This document shows positions 12,123 to 22,705 of a stretch of 64,000 nucleotides of DNA, piece after piece (within the stretch, counting starts at the first letter, position 1; each line of letters starts with the position of its first letter). The translations under genes and the position numbers were made by a program. The DNA is from Romanomermis culicivorax (Eukaryota; Nematoda; Enoplea; Mermithida; Mermithidae). The stretch covers positions 434,001 to 498,000 of the forward strand of contig CAWUHX010000208.1 in NCBI GenBank assembly GCA_963922205.1, given 5' to 3'. The notes beneath the pieces were generated by a model. The model made no database searches, had not been told where the DNA came from, and saw only the letters and a list, made by a program, of their open reading frames with translations.

Positions 12123-12780
12123 GTAAGTCTATGCATCACACATATTGAGAAGCAAGATTTTCGAGGTCTTATGTGCTCTTGAGATATATTCAGAATGCTG
12201 TTAGTTTTGCAAGTTTTTCCTTCGAGGACTCATTATAGATGGAAGTGTTTTGCAGGAGTATGAGAAGCAAAATACGGATTTTCCAGACTATTCAAGGATT
12301 GAAACTGGACAAAAAACAGTACACACGCCAAAGCTTTATCTGGCATCACAATGAAATCAAATAGCATGCATAATTTCGAAAATATAACTCTTATCATGAA
12401 AAAAATGGTTGTATCAAAATTCAGACTGTATTATTACACTATAGAGCTGCAACAGCTAAAAAATATAAGAAAACAGTGCATTCTATTCCAAACTAGAATT
12501 TGACTGTGCAAATTTGAGGGCAGTCATGTGTCTCTTTTCCTAGTGAATTTGGGCTTGTTATAATCTGTACCAATTGAAAGCGAAAACCTTGTGACTGAAT
12601 TCTTCTTACATATAAGAAATCTTTTGCATTATATTCTTTATTGCAGAGCTTATTTGTGATCATGCAATTAAAACTTTAAAAGTCATTAAGAAGATAGGAA
12701 AATGTTCTAATAACTTATTTCAACATGGCATTCATAGAGTTTGCCTCTGCGCAAGATTCTTATTTTTGGTCTTTTCATAG

Positions 12781-12834
12781 CAACAACAACGAGACCTGCA
12801 CCACAAGCAACAACAGTAGCAACAGCATTAGAAA
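12781..12834 (+). CDS. Thr/Ala/Pro cassette exon (54 nt, phase 1-1)
   Basis: The acceptor is TTTTCATAG and the donor GAAA/GTAAGT. It encodes TTTRPAPQATTVATALE. Its duplicate at 18674-18739 has a mutated donor, so this is probably the working member of the pair. Confidence 0.7.
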
Positions 12835-13150
12835 GTAAGTCGATATGTCCTATGAGGCAATACTTTTGATTACAAGCTGAAAGCTCTTAACTTTGGTGAA
12901 GTTGATCAAGTGAAGTTGGAGTGTCTTACTACGAGGAATCTTTCACATGTGTGTCTGCTTCATAGAAAGAGTTTTTCTATTTGTTCATATCTGTTACAGT
13001 AACACATTTATAGACCAATTTTTGTCTGGATATTACCTATACATGCAAATTATAGTACTAAAAGGGCATAGGGCAAAAAATCTACAAGCTACAGCTCAAA
13101 CATCGAAAATCAATATTGTCTGATTTTTTGTTGCACCTGATTGTAGTAGC

Positions 13151-13870
13151 TCTTTTTTGGCCTGTACAACTCAAAAATAAATAGTTGCTCTATTATAACA
13201 CACAGTATAACATAAGAATACAACGTATGTGACAATGAATAAGGGATGTTTCCACAAAAACCCCACTACCATCCTCTGACTTTCTACAACTTTTACCAAA
13301 TTTCGACTTGAGTGGGGTTTGAACTGTGAGCTTTGAGTTTGTGAGTCAAGTGTGCTATCGACTAGGCCATCTGGGTGTGGATGTGCTCAAGCCTTTGAGA
13401 ACACCAAAATATTGGCTCAGGAAAGCAACAACTTCAAGAGAATATTCAGAGAGACAATGGAGATGGGAGCATAAGGCCCAGGCATCAAAAGCATTGAAAT
13501 CAGTCATATATGGGACAGAAGTTTCATCACATGCACTATAAGCAGGGAACACAACCACCAACAACATTAGCATACATAGAAAACAACATTAGCATACATA
13601 GAGAATATAGCCATATGAAAAATGGTCCAGATAGCCTAGGGGATAGTGTTCTTCACTCACAAACTCAAAGCTCACAGTTCAAACCCTACTCCATTCAAAA
13701 TTTGATAAAATGTGTAGAAAGCCCGAGGAAGGTAGTATGATTAGTGCAGAAACATCACTTATCCATATTGTTCTGCTACATACTTTGTATTGTTGTGTTA
13801 TATCGTGTCATATTGTGTATTATAATCAAGTGTTTCACCATTTTTATGCAGTTGACAGGTCAAAAAGCAG
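13151..13870 (+). mobile_element. Foldback element with tRNA-like arms, copy 1
   Basis: The ends are inverted: CTTTTTTGGCCTGTAC at the left and GACAGGTCAAAAAGCAG at the right, extending inwards to TTATAACACA and its counterpart. Each arm includes a tRNA-like module: a right-arm A-box-like TAGCCTAGGGGATAGTG and B-box-like AGTTCAAACCC, with the left arm carrying the reverse complement (GGTTTGAACTG, CTAGGCCATC). A central segment of about 200 bp separates them. A close copy is at 19081-19858, a left-arm fragment at 17013-17232 and a smaller relative at 62011-62384. Confidence 0.65.
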
Positions 13871-14398
13871 ACAACAAAAATGAACATCAAAACTCAGCCA
13901 ATTTTGAGGTTTTAATAAAATAGTTTAATGCAATAAAAAAAGGATACTGTTGATTTTTTCTATATCATGCCCAGTCTGGATTAAAATATGATAGGTGATA
14001 GATTCTACATGTATGGATTATGTCTTTGCATAGCTTATGATTTGAACCTTCTTTTTAATGTTCTTAAAGAATCACCAGTCCTCATATAGTTGTTGGTCAT
14101 CCAAGGAAATCTGACTCATTCCAACTAAGAAAGTGTCTTAGTTGATCAAATCTCTTAGGCTTTTATCTTTTCTAATTTACATTTTGGTTCCAATAATCTT
14201 TCTAGTTTGTAATATTTTCCCTCCTCCCAATTGCGTGACCATGTAAGAGGACTTCCTGGTGACATATTCGAACAGCTGTAAGGCAATACATCTGAAAGGT
14301 AATTTTGCCTGTTATTATCAAGCATATAAGAGAAACTAACGAAAAATATAATCATCTTAACAATTCAGGATGAACTGAGCAATACATTTTCTTTTAAG

Positions 14399-14440
14399 CA
14401 CCTCCAGCACAGACAACAGCCCGGCCATCAGATCTACCAA
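14399..14440 (+). CDS. Pro/Thr cassette exon (42 nt, phase 1-1)
   Basis: The acceptor is CTTTTAAG and the donor CCAA/GTAAGT. It encodes PPAQTTARPSDLP. It is the first of three paralogous exons (also 18208-18249 and 26851-26892) in duplicated block Y. The 26851 copy differs by a single Q/R change, which points to a recent duplication or to selection. Confidence 0.7.
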
Positions 14441-16364
14441 GTAAGTTCTTACATACAGAGATTTTGTAAACTGATCAGATTAACAATACCCTACAGTTAA
14501 ATACAAAATTTTACACTCTCATGTGCGCATATTCTAGAGGCCAGCTTCTGTCAGTAATACTCATTGTGCTAAGCTACATACCTGAACTGGAAAAAGTCCA
14601 TCTCCTCATCAGCAGCACCTCCTATCTCCTCATTTGAGGCTTAAGCCTGAGCATCGTATTGTTGTTGATGCAATTTTATTTCACCATTGATTAAGGTATA
14701 TCTGCCAAGTATGGTTTGACTGGATCAGATTTGTTGTATAGTATTTAGTGTCACAAAATTGAGTCATCTAGACTCTTAACACATTAAATTACCAATAAAT
14801 GAGTGTAAATGTATATTTTAAGGTATAGATTGCATGCAAGCAGTATTGAACATATATTTGTCGAATTTCTAGAACAATAAATTTCATATGAGAACCTGAA
14901 TAAGTGCCGGGTTTATTAGTTTGTGCTTAAATCATGTTTTATCATTTTAAATTTCTTTTTTGTTAATTTTTATTCCTATATTTTTATTTTTATTTCATTT
15001 TATTATTTGAATTATTTGGCTCATTTTTTAAGTATGCGATGAGTCAAAGGTATGATTGGTTCCCTAGCACAGCAGGCAATAAAAATTTCTTATCAGAACT
15101 GTTTGGATTTGATTGCCAATATAGAAACAAAAAGACAACAGTTAGACTCATTGATTACCCAAAACAACTGATGTACCAAATATCTCATTCACTAATACTG
15201 AAACTATGGGAATCAGCTGAAATTGCATTATTGATGAGAAAGAAATTTAATGTTTCACTCCATAGGAATAAGGTAATCTTTGTTTTTACTTTATAATTTT
15301 TGTGGGGGCTCCTACCCACTTGTCCTATAGTGGAAAAGGAAAAGATTTACAGGACTGTACAGTTAAATTAGTGCCCACCTTATATGAAAGGTGCTCTTCA
15401 TGTGCTTTTTCCTGACTGGTGGAATCCACTTTCGACAGGCTGGCATCTGCCTGACAAACAGGATTTGTTCAGCTGCCCATCTCATAATGCAGTAGGCCCA
15501 GCTGCTCACTCACCGCACTATCACCAACAAGCTACCTGGGCTGAGTAGACCACAGCAAGCAGCATTCCAAGCTCACTTACACAATTTATCTACTCCAAGA
15601 GGATGAAAGGCTATGCCAGCCTATGCCAGCTAAGAGAAATTCAATCTGGGGTAACACCCGGAATCATGCCTGGTTCTTGACACTAGCATTCAGAGGCCAT
15701 AACAACTAGACCAATATAGCTCCATACTGTATTCTGATATTTTTGATTGTTCACAAAATTCCAGTTTGCCAAAAGAAAGACTATTATCAATGATTGAACT
15801 GTTTTCATGCTCTAGGTTTTTCTATTTTTACTTCATTCTTTCTCACTTTGTAGAATTAAAATTTTGTAATTCTATGGATTCTACTAATGAGAAAGATATG
15901 GGCCTTATTTTAATGCACTTTTTTACATTTCCATCTACTCAATAAATGAATTTTCTAAGGTTTTGCAGTGAACTATATCCAAGCAATTGAATTCCCAGTG
16001 TTTGCAGTATATGTGAGAGAAAAGCATTCCAAAGAATCTCTTGTAGGAATATCTCTGTAAAGTAGAAAATAAACAATATTGTGTAAATGAATTGAGCCCA
16101 ATGAAACTAAGCTTTGAAAAGACTATTCAGTACACCAAGCCAAAAGTGGTTCGGCTCCTTTCCTCATGTTATGAGGCTTGGTATTCAATTTTTCAGCCAA
16201 GTTGCCTGTTGTAGTGCACACCTTAGTAAGTCAATTGAGCATTTGGTTTTCCACATCTACTGACTGAAATAAGAATGAAACATCTATAATCAATAGCATT
16301 GATAATAGATTTTGATCCCAAACATACTTTCCTGAGTTTAAATTCACCAGTAAATTTTTTCTAG
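14441..16364 (+). other. Intron with a GC-richer insertion
   Basis: Bases 15020-15300 have paralogues at 27640-27780 and 37250-37440. Inserted at about 15300-15725 is a GC-richer segment that the paralogous introns lack (listed separately). The open frame at 15039-15296 is not supported, because its paralogues at 27650 and 37260 are not open in the same way. Confidence 0.5.
15300..15725 (-). mobile_element. Insertion absent from two paralogous introns, possible tRNA-derived SINE
   Basis: The flanks (AATGTTTCACTCC..., then TTGTTCACAAAATTC(C/T)AGTT) continue directly into each other in the paralogous introns near 27900 and 37500, so about 425 bp were gained here. On the minus strand the segment starts with TTGGTCTAGTTGTTATGG, which resembles a Pol III A box. 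The B box is poor. The family is unknown. Confidence 0.5.
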
Positions 16365-16409
16365 TTCCAACACCTCGTCAACCAGGTCCATTGCCATTAC
16401 CAGGGCCGA
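16365..16409 (+). CDS. Pro-rich cassette exon (45 nt, phase 1-1)
   Basis: The acceptor is TTTTTTCTAG and the donor CCGA/GTAAGT. It encodes PTPRQPGPLPLPGP. It founds the 15-codon P/R/Q family also seen at 16606, 29001, 29687, 37978, 38800 and 39486. The upstream intron shares landmarks (CAAGTTGCCTGTTGTAGTGC) with those copies. Confidence 0.7.
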
Positions 16410-16605
16410 GTAAGTTTTTGTGTGATAAGAGCGAGGACAATCTAATTACAGTTGAATGAATTTTCCACATTATGCATACATAAGATTAGTTGGATGCAAC
16501 GTTTACATTGCACTGAATCTATTATCATTCTTGGTTTCCCTATGAATTGATGGATTTTGATCCAAATACATGTTCCTGAGCTTAAATTCAAAAAATTTTT
16601 TTCAG

Positions 16606-16650
16606 TTTCACAACCCAGTGGACAACTTCCAGCACTGCAACCAGGGTCCA
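16606..16650 (+). CDS. Pro/Gln cassette exon (45 nt, phase 1-1)
   Basis: The acceptor is TTTTTTTCAG and the donor TCCA/GTAAGT. It encodes SQPSGQLPALQPGS. The exon and about 100 bp of flank on each side are a local tandem copy of the 16365 exon region, with the shared downstream motif GTGTGATA(A/G)GAGCGAGGACAA. Confidence 0.7.
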
Positions 16651-17012
16651 GTAAGTTTTTGTGTGATAGGAGCGAGGACAAGCTAATTATTTGAATGAAT
16701 TTTTCACATTATGCATACATAAGATTAGTTGGATGCAACAGTTACATTTTACTGGATTTGATAATCATTCTTTGTTTCCCTATTAATTGATAAATTTTAA
16801 TCTGATCATGCCAAAAAAAGTGTGAAACCAATTTTCCCAAAAAAAGACTGAGACAGTTTCCAAAGCTTTTCATGGCCTTTTGATTAGTATTTGTTGCACA
16901 AAATTTGTACCACTTGTTTATGAGAAATTTCCTCTGACATAAATTTATATCATCTACATAACAATTGTCAGAATGTTACTTGTGGCTCATTATAAAAACT
17001 CATTTTTGCTGG

Positions 17013-17232
17013 CTGCTTTTTAGCCTGTACAGCCCCATCAAAATTTTGAAACGCTTTATTATAACACATGATAAGCACAATATAGAACAACAATACAATG
17101 TATGTAACAAGACAATATGGATGAGTGACGTTTGGGCATTAATCCTACTACCTTTTTCAGGCTTTCCATTTTTTACCAAATTTTGACTGCAGCAAGGTTT
17201 GAACTGTGATCTTTGAGTTTGTAAGTCAAAAA
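17013..17232 (-). mobile_element. Foldback element, left-arm fragment
   Basis: It starts CTGCTTTTTAGCCTGTAC and includes ACGCTTTATTATAACACA, matching the left arms of the elements at 13151 and 19081. It runs through the reversed B-box-like GGTTTGAACTG and stops at GTAAGTCAAAAATGAG. The centre and right arm are missing. Confidence 0.6.
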
Positions 17233-17314
17233 TGAGTCAAGAAGTTACATGAAATCAAATAAATTTACTCTTGGTAATTCATCAGCAAATTTATTCATTT
17301 TTTTTCGACCCAAG

Positions 17315-17326
17315 AACCATTGCCAA
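17315..17326 (+). CDS. Possible 12-nt microexon (phase 1-1)
   Basis: The sequence between CCCAAG and GTAAGT would encode PLP plus split codons. It keeps the phase rule, and a strong T-run lies just upstream. Its paralogue at 25957-25968 retains the same boundaries. It may instead be the 3' remnant of a longer exon lost by deletion. The acceptor (GACCCAAG) is weak. Confidence 0.3.
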
Positions 17327-17699
17327 GTAAGTTCTCATTTCCTAAGATTGTTTGAACTTGGCAAAAGAGACACTAAATCAAATTGGACAGAAAAGTTCAA
17401 AATCTGCGTGATTTCTGCCAAGCTGTTCTCTAAATCCAGTTTTATTACACAAATGTTAACTGCCTATTAACCAAAAACTTTGCTTCCAGTTCGTTTGATA
17501 TCTTCGATTTGTTGTCACAGTTAAAATTATACAGAATTCTGTTAGTTTCACAACTTTCACATTCTAAAATTTTTAACTTACAGAAATGTTCAGCTGAGGT
17601 CCAGGAGTGAACTGCTAATTTTGACACATATCAAGGATTTAAACTGGATAAAAACAGTGCAGAATCCAGAGATGAATATGGCAGCTGACAACAATCAAA

Positions 17700-18415
17700 A
17701 AATTATTCTAATGAAGAAAATGGCAACAGGTGCATTCTCTTGGCATTTCTCATTCACGTTTTGTGCTATTTGGACTTCTCAGTCTGGATTATAATATTAT
17801 AGGTGATAGAGTCTACATGTATGGATTATGTCATTGGATAGATTATCATTTGGGAGTTTTTTTATAGTATTCTTAAAGAATCACCAGTCCTCACAGAGTT
17901 GTTGGTCATCCAAGGAAATCTGACAAATTCCAACTAAGGAAGTATCTTAGTTTATAAAATCTCTTAAGCTTTTATCTTTTCAAATTTACATTTTGGTTCT
18001 AATAATGTTTCTAGTTTCTAATATTTTCCCTCTTCTGGATGGTATGACCAGGTAGGAGGGCTTCCTGGTGACCTATTTGAACAGCTGTGAGGCAATGCAT
18101 CTAAAAGCTGATTTTTCATGTTATTACCAAGCATAAAAGAGAAACTAACAAAAAATATGAATATCTTAACAATTCAGGATGAACTGTGCAATGAATTCTC
18201 TTTTAAGCCCCACCAGCACCGAGGCCAGTGCAGCCATCAGGTCCAGCAAGTAAGTCCTTATGTACATAGAGTTTGTGAACCGGACAGATTAACAATAGCT
18301 TACAGTTAAATACAAAATTTTACACTCTCATGTAGGTACATTCTAGAGGCCAGCTTCTGTCAGTAAGACTTATCCAGCTACATACCTAAAATGGAAAAAG
18401 TTCATAGCTCATTAG
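17700..18415 (+). repeat. Duplicated block Y, copy 2
   Basis: It matches 13970-14640 and 26400-27080, including the exon and the shared intron words GGTGATAGA(T/G)TCTACATGTATGG. Here block Y is followed by block X, the reverse of the order at 12.5-14.6 kb. The piece just upstream (17242-17700) is paralogous to 25885-26340. Confidence 0.65.
18208..18249 (+). CDS. Pro-rich cassette exon (42 nt, phase 1-1)
   Basis: The acceptor is CTTTTAAG and the donor GCAA/GTAAGT. It encodes PPAPRPVQPSGPA. It is the most diverged of the three block-Y exons: its Thr codons are replaced by Pro/Val, though frame and splice sites are intact. Confidence 0.7.
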
Positions 18416-18673
18416 CATTAGTGTGTCTTGTCCAAGTGGGTTTGGGTTTGTTGTAATCTGTACCAATTGGAAGCAAAAACTTTGTGACTGAATTCTTCTT
18501 ACCTACAAGAAAAATTTTGCATTAGATGCTTTATTTGAGAGCTGGTTTGTGATTCTGCAATTAAAATTTCGAAAGTCATTAAGAAGATAGGATGATGTTC
18601 TAATGACTTGTATCAACATTGCATTCAAAGAGTTTGTCTCTGCAAAACATTCTGATTTTTAATCTTTTTAAAG

Positions 18674-18739
18674 CAACAACATTAACAATAACACTGAGAC
18701 CAGAAGCACCAACAACAATAGTAGCAACAACTTTAGAAA
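18674..18739 (+). pseudogene. Decayed duplicate of the 12781 cassette exon (lost splice donor)
   Basis: The body encodes LRPEAPTTIVATTLE after a Thr-rich start and is clearly the paralogue of 12781-12834. At the donor position the original reads GAAA/GTAAGT and this copy reads GAAA/GAAAGT. A GT four bases further on (18744-18745) would shift the phase. The exon is probably skipped, which is harmless for the frame because its neighbours are also phase 1. Confidence 0.55.
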
Positions 18740-19080
18740 GAAAGTCGATATATTATATGAGGCAGTACTGTCGATTACAAGCTGAAAACTCTTAACTTTG
18801 GTGAAGTTGATCAAGTGAAGGTTGAAGTGTCTTACTTCGAGGAATCTTTCACATGTGTGTCGGCTTCATAGAAAGAGTTTTTCTATTTGTTCATCTCTGC
18901 TACAGTAACACATTTATAGACCTATTTTTTTCTTGGATGATACCTGAACATGCAAGTTTTAGTACTAAAAAGATATAGGGGAAAAATCTACATAAGTTTG
19001 TCATGGGCTACAACTCAAACGACACGGAAACTCAATTATCTGAATGATAGTTGCAGCTGATTGTAATATCTCATTTTTCT

Positions 19081-19858
19081 CTGCTTTTTGGCGTGTCCTA
19101 CCACATAAAAATGGTGAAGTGCTTTATTATAACACAATAATAGAATGTACGTAACAGAACGATATGGAAAAGTGATTTTTCAGTAGTAATCCTACTACCC
19201 CCTTCAGACTTCCTACAACATTCTCCAAATTTCGACTGCACACGGGTTTAAACACTGAGCTCTGAGTTTGTGAGTCAAGAGTGCTACCTGGGCTATTTTT
19301 CATATGGCTAGATATTCCCATCTGGGCTATTTTTCATATGACTAAATTTTTTATGTATGCTGGTGCTGGGTAGGGTGGCAGTTTTCCCTACTTATAGCAC
19401 ATTTCATGAAACTTCAGTCCCAGTAAAGCAACAACTTCAAGAGAAAAATTAGAGGGACAATAGAAATGGGAGCAGCAGGCCCTGGTAATGTAGGCATGAA
19501 AAGCATAGAAATCGGTCAAATATATAATACAAGCTTCATCAGATGCGCTATAGGCAGGGAAAACATCACCCTACCCACCACCATCATAGAAAATCTAGCC
19601 ACATGAAAATGACGCAGATGGCCTAGTGGATGGGGCTCTTGACTCTCAAACTTCAAAGCTCACAGTTCAAAACCCACTCCATTCGAAGTTTGGTGAAAGT
19701 TGTAGAAAGCCTGAGGAAGGTAGTATGATTACTGCTGGAACATCACTTATCCATATCTTCCTGTTACATACGTTGTATTGTTGTGTTATATCATGTCATA
19801 TTGTCTATTATAATCAAGTGTTTCACCATTTTTATGCAGTTGACAGGCCAAAAAGCAG
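19081..19858 (+). mobile_element. Foldback element with tRNA-like arms, copy 2
   Basis: The termini are CTGCTTTTTGGCGTGTC and GACAGGCCAAAAAGCAG. An inner inverted pair, CATAAAAATGGTGAA and TTCACCATTTTTATG, is exact. The right arm carries TGGCCTAGTGGATGGGGCTC (an excellent Pol III A box) and AGTTCAAAACCC (a fair B box). The left arm has the diverged reverse copy. The central 200 bp match copy 1. It sits inside duplicated block X. Confidence 0.65.
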
Positions 19859-20184
19859 ACGACAAAAATGAACATCAAAATTCAGCCAATTTTGAGGGTT
19901 TGATAAAATGGTTTAATGCAATAAAGAAAAAGGATACTGTAGACTTTTTCTATATCATGCTGCAGCAAAAGAAATATATACAATGTATTTTATTTCAAGC
20001 TGTGCAGTGCTAGGTTATTTGATTTCACAAAATTTGTGCTTCATACTGCAACAATATGCAGAAATTATTTATTGCGACATGCAGTAATCTTCTCTTTTTT
20101 CCCCTGTACCTCCATCAAGTCAGATTATTATAGTTAAATTTCATTTTATTCAAATAGTCCAGAACTGGTTTTATTATCATTTAG

Positions 20185-20220
20185 GCAATGATGCCGATTA
20201 TGATATTTTGGACAATAAAG
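20185..20220 (+). CDS. Acidic cassette exon (36 nt, phase 1-1)
   Basis: The acceptor is TCATTTAG and the donor AAAG/GTACAT. It encodes NDADYDILDNK. With 20333-20371 it makes the second acidic pair, recalling 10466/11527 in composition and order. The donor is weaker than most. Confidence 0.55.
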
Positions 20221-20332
20221 GTACATATTATATGAATTCAGCTGTCCAAGTAATGTAAACTTATTCGATTTAAATTGCTAGATTCAGCACTTTTCTACAG
20301 AAATTGGAGTATGTTACAGCTTGTTTTTTAAG

Positions 20333-20371
20333 GTTTTGATGAAGATCCTAAAAAAGACCCTGGTGAAGAAG
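20333..20371 (+). CDS. Acidic cassette exon (39 nt, phase 1-1)
   Basis: The acceptor is TTTTTTAAG and the donor GAAG/GTGAGT. It encodes FDEDPKKDPGEE. Only 112 bp of intron separate it from the previous exon. The strong donor and open phase support it. Confidence 0.6.
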
Positions 20372-20559
20372 GTGAGTCATATGAACAAAATATGCCTCAA
20401 TCTCAGACATGCACAACAGGAATTTTTCAATGGGGTAGAGTGGATGATGAGCATAATACAGAGATGTGCTTTGAACTCTAATTAATTGATTAACTCTATG
20501 CAATCTGACAGCTAATTAGTATTGAATGATTAACTGTGAAATACAGTCAATTCTACTTG

Positions 20560-21640
20560 CATACATTGTCCAACTTTTTAGGTATATGTTTGTTTATTAT
20601 CCAAATTGTTTATCTTTCAAATCATTCATTATTTGAAAATTGCTTATTTTTCGAATTATTTATCATGTGAATTCTCCATTATTCAAATTTTTAAATATTT
20701 AAATGATTTTTAATTTACATTGTTAGATTCTTTTGTCATATTTAAATAATGGGATATTCAGATCATCTATTATTAAAAATATTTATAATTTTGAGTATTT
20801 ATAATTTAAAATTTCAGTTTTTTCAATTATTTATTATTCGGATTATTTATTATGGGAATGATTTATCTCTTAAATTTATTCATCAATAGAATTATTTATG
20901 ATTGAAATCAATTATTTTTTATTTTTTTAAATAAATTATTAATTTTTTATGGATATCTATGAATATTTTTTTAAATAAATATTTTAATTTTTGTTTATTT
21001 AAATTCTTTCGAACTCTGAATGTTTATTGCTTAAATTCTTTTTTATTTGATTTTTTTCAATTTGAAAAATTTGTGATTTAAATTATTTTTTATTTCAATA
21101 ACTTTTTCGGTAAAATTTTTTTCAATGCTTGGTTTTTTTTATTATTCAAAATATTTATTATTGAAAATATTAATGATTTGAATAACTTTCATTCAAATAT
21201 TCATATTCACTCATTTATTTTCCAGCTGATCATGACGTCAATTACTTACAAACAAAATCATTTATTTTTTAACTATTTTCCTAATTATAAATTTTCAGAA
21301 TATTCTTCAAATGTTTTTAAATTTTTTGTTCAATTATTAATTTTTTTATTTTTCAATTTTATATTTATTTGTTTTTTAATTATTGATTTTTTGATTCTTT
21401 TTTTTTAATTATCTATAAGAAAAATATTATGTGTCACAAAGCATTTTCCTTTTGAATCAGTTAGCACCTGAATGATATAGCATTACTTTTTTCGAATAAT
21501 TGATCATGTGAATTATTTATTATTTAAACTTTATCCAAATCAGTTCATATTGTTGATTTTATATATTTTTAATATTTTTTACATAATTCATTGTTTGTAT
21601 TATTTATATATTTTCATGTTTTTTTACATAATTCTTTGTA
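20560..21640 (+). repeat. AT-rich degenerate tandem array (about 1.1 kb)
   Basis: Runs built on AATTATTTATTATTCAAA-like words, with variants such as GAATTATTTATCATGTGAATT, recur at irregular spacing of roughly 18-24 bp. The region is almost free of G and C. The short open frames here are simple products of low stop density in T-rich DNA and are not genes. Confidence 0.6.
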
Positions 21641-21959
21641 TTATATTTTTCAATCTGGGCTACCATTATTCCAGGCTGATGTCCTCACCACTAGGCCACA
21701 ACATCACGAGGTGAACTCAGATAAAGGTACTCCCCTTGGCTACAGTTTTTAGCACATAACTCCAATGCTTGAAGTGGTGAACCTACAACCTTCAGCAAGT
21801 TGCAGCCTGCCTGCTGATTTAAACTGCCAAACATTGGTTACCAGCACTCCAGGCTGATGTTCTCACTGCTGGACCACCACACCATAAGGTGAACCCAGAT
21901 TGAGGTGCTACGCTTGGCCAAGATTTTTAGCGTACAACTCCAATGCTTCGTGGTCGTGA

Positions 21960-22175
21960 ACATACATGCTCATAAGGGGGTCAGGGGAGAGGTAAACCCT
22001 CATACCTGACACCCAACTTTTTTGAAGACAGTTTTTTTGATATTTTTGATGCATATTTCGTAGGAAAAGCATGTTCGCGCAACTTTTCTTTGTTCATTTG
22101 CTCACCCAACCAACCCACCCTTGATGAAAAGTCTGAAGACTCACCACCCTGGAAAGATCTTGCAGTGCATGTCTG
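21960..22175 (-). repeat. Dispersed repeat, reverse copy of 43704-43990
   Basis: The reverse complement reads CCAGACATGCACTGCAAG ... GGTGAGCAAA ... AAACTGTCTT ... GGTATGAGGGTTTAC, matching the plus-strand copies at 43704-43990 and 48275-48560 block by block. It is an ancient interspersed element of unknown class. Confidence 0.6.
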
Positions 22176-22651
22176 GTCGTGAACCTAGAACCTTTGGCAA
22201 GTAGTGTGTAGCCAGGAGTCATCATAAAAGCTTAACTCCATTGAGTTTCTATGATGACTACTCTTAGATTCCATCTTTGATTAAAATTCAACAGACATTA
22301 TTGATGCTTAGACATTGTAGCAGTTTTTGTTCCTCTTCTGAAAACTGTTTAGAAAATATCATAGTCAATAAAATACTATAGTATACCTGAATTTTACTTC
22401 TTATCAATTACCCTTTCAATGGTTCCTGGTATACTTCATTTAGTAATCCATCATTCCATTGATTATGTATATTGGATGGTTGATTAGAGAACGTGTTTCC
22501 AAATCTAATACCAAAGATAGACAATTAATTTATACTCACTTAGGCATTGCGCATGTACCTATCATGTCGGAAAATTAATAGTTTTAATTATCTCTTCTTT
22601 ACCCTTAATCCAATTTATTTCAGAATTCAAGCTTTGTCTTTTTTCTTTCAG

Positions 22652-22705
22652 ATTTGTTTGGAACTGCTTTTAATGAAAAGGAAGGTGCCCCAATTTCTAC
22701 ACATG
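22652..22705 (+). CDS. Cassette exon of mixed composition (54 nt, phase 1-1)
   Basis: The acceptor TTTTCTTTCAG is excellent and the donor is CATG/GTGAGA. It encodes LFGTAFNEKEGAPISTH. It is neither strongly Pro-rich nor acidic. I do not see a paralogue elsewhere in the window, so support rests on splice sites and phase. Confidence 0.5.

Larger units (their letters stand above)
12500..13990 (+). repeat. Duplicated exon-intron block X, copy 1
   Basis: This block, holding the exon at 12781 and the foldback element at 13151-13870, is repeated at about 18420-19980. In this copy it is followed by block Y (13970-14640); in the second copy block Y (17700-18415) comes before it. The order switch requires more than one simple tandem duplication. 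Confidence 0.65.
20372..22651 (+). other. Intron: AT-rich degenerate array, then SINE-like fragments
   Basis: Apart from the AT-rich array (20560-21640) it contains two related segments at about 21655-21780 and 21835-21960 (AGGCTGATGT(C/T)CTCAC...GGCCA, CTCCAATGCTT). Their reverse complement, TGGCCTAGTGGTGAGGAC, resembles a tRNA A box. These are followed by a dispersed repeat at 21960-22175. No exon is supported before 22652. Confidence 0.5.

Noticed and set aside
15039-15296. 85-codon open frame that looks protein-like
   Set aside because: Paralogous copies at 27650 and 37260 are broken by stops and indels without preserving the frame, and there are no fitting splice sites.
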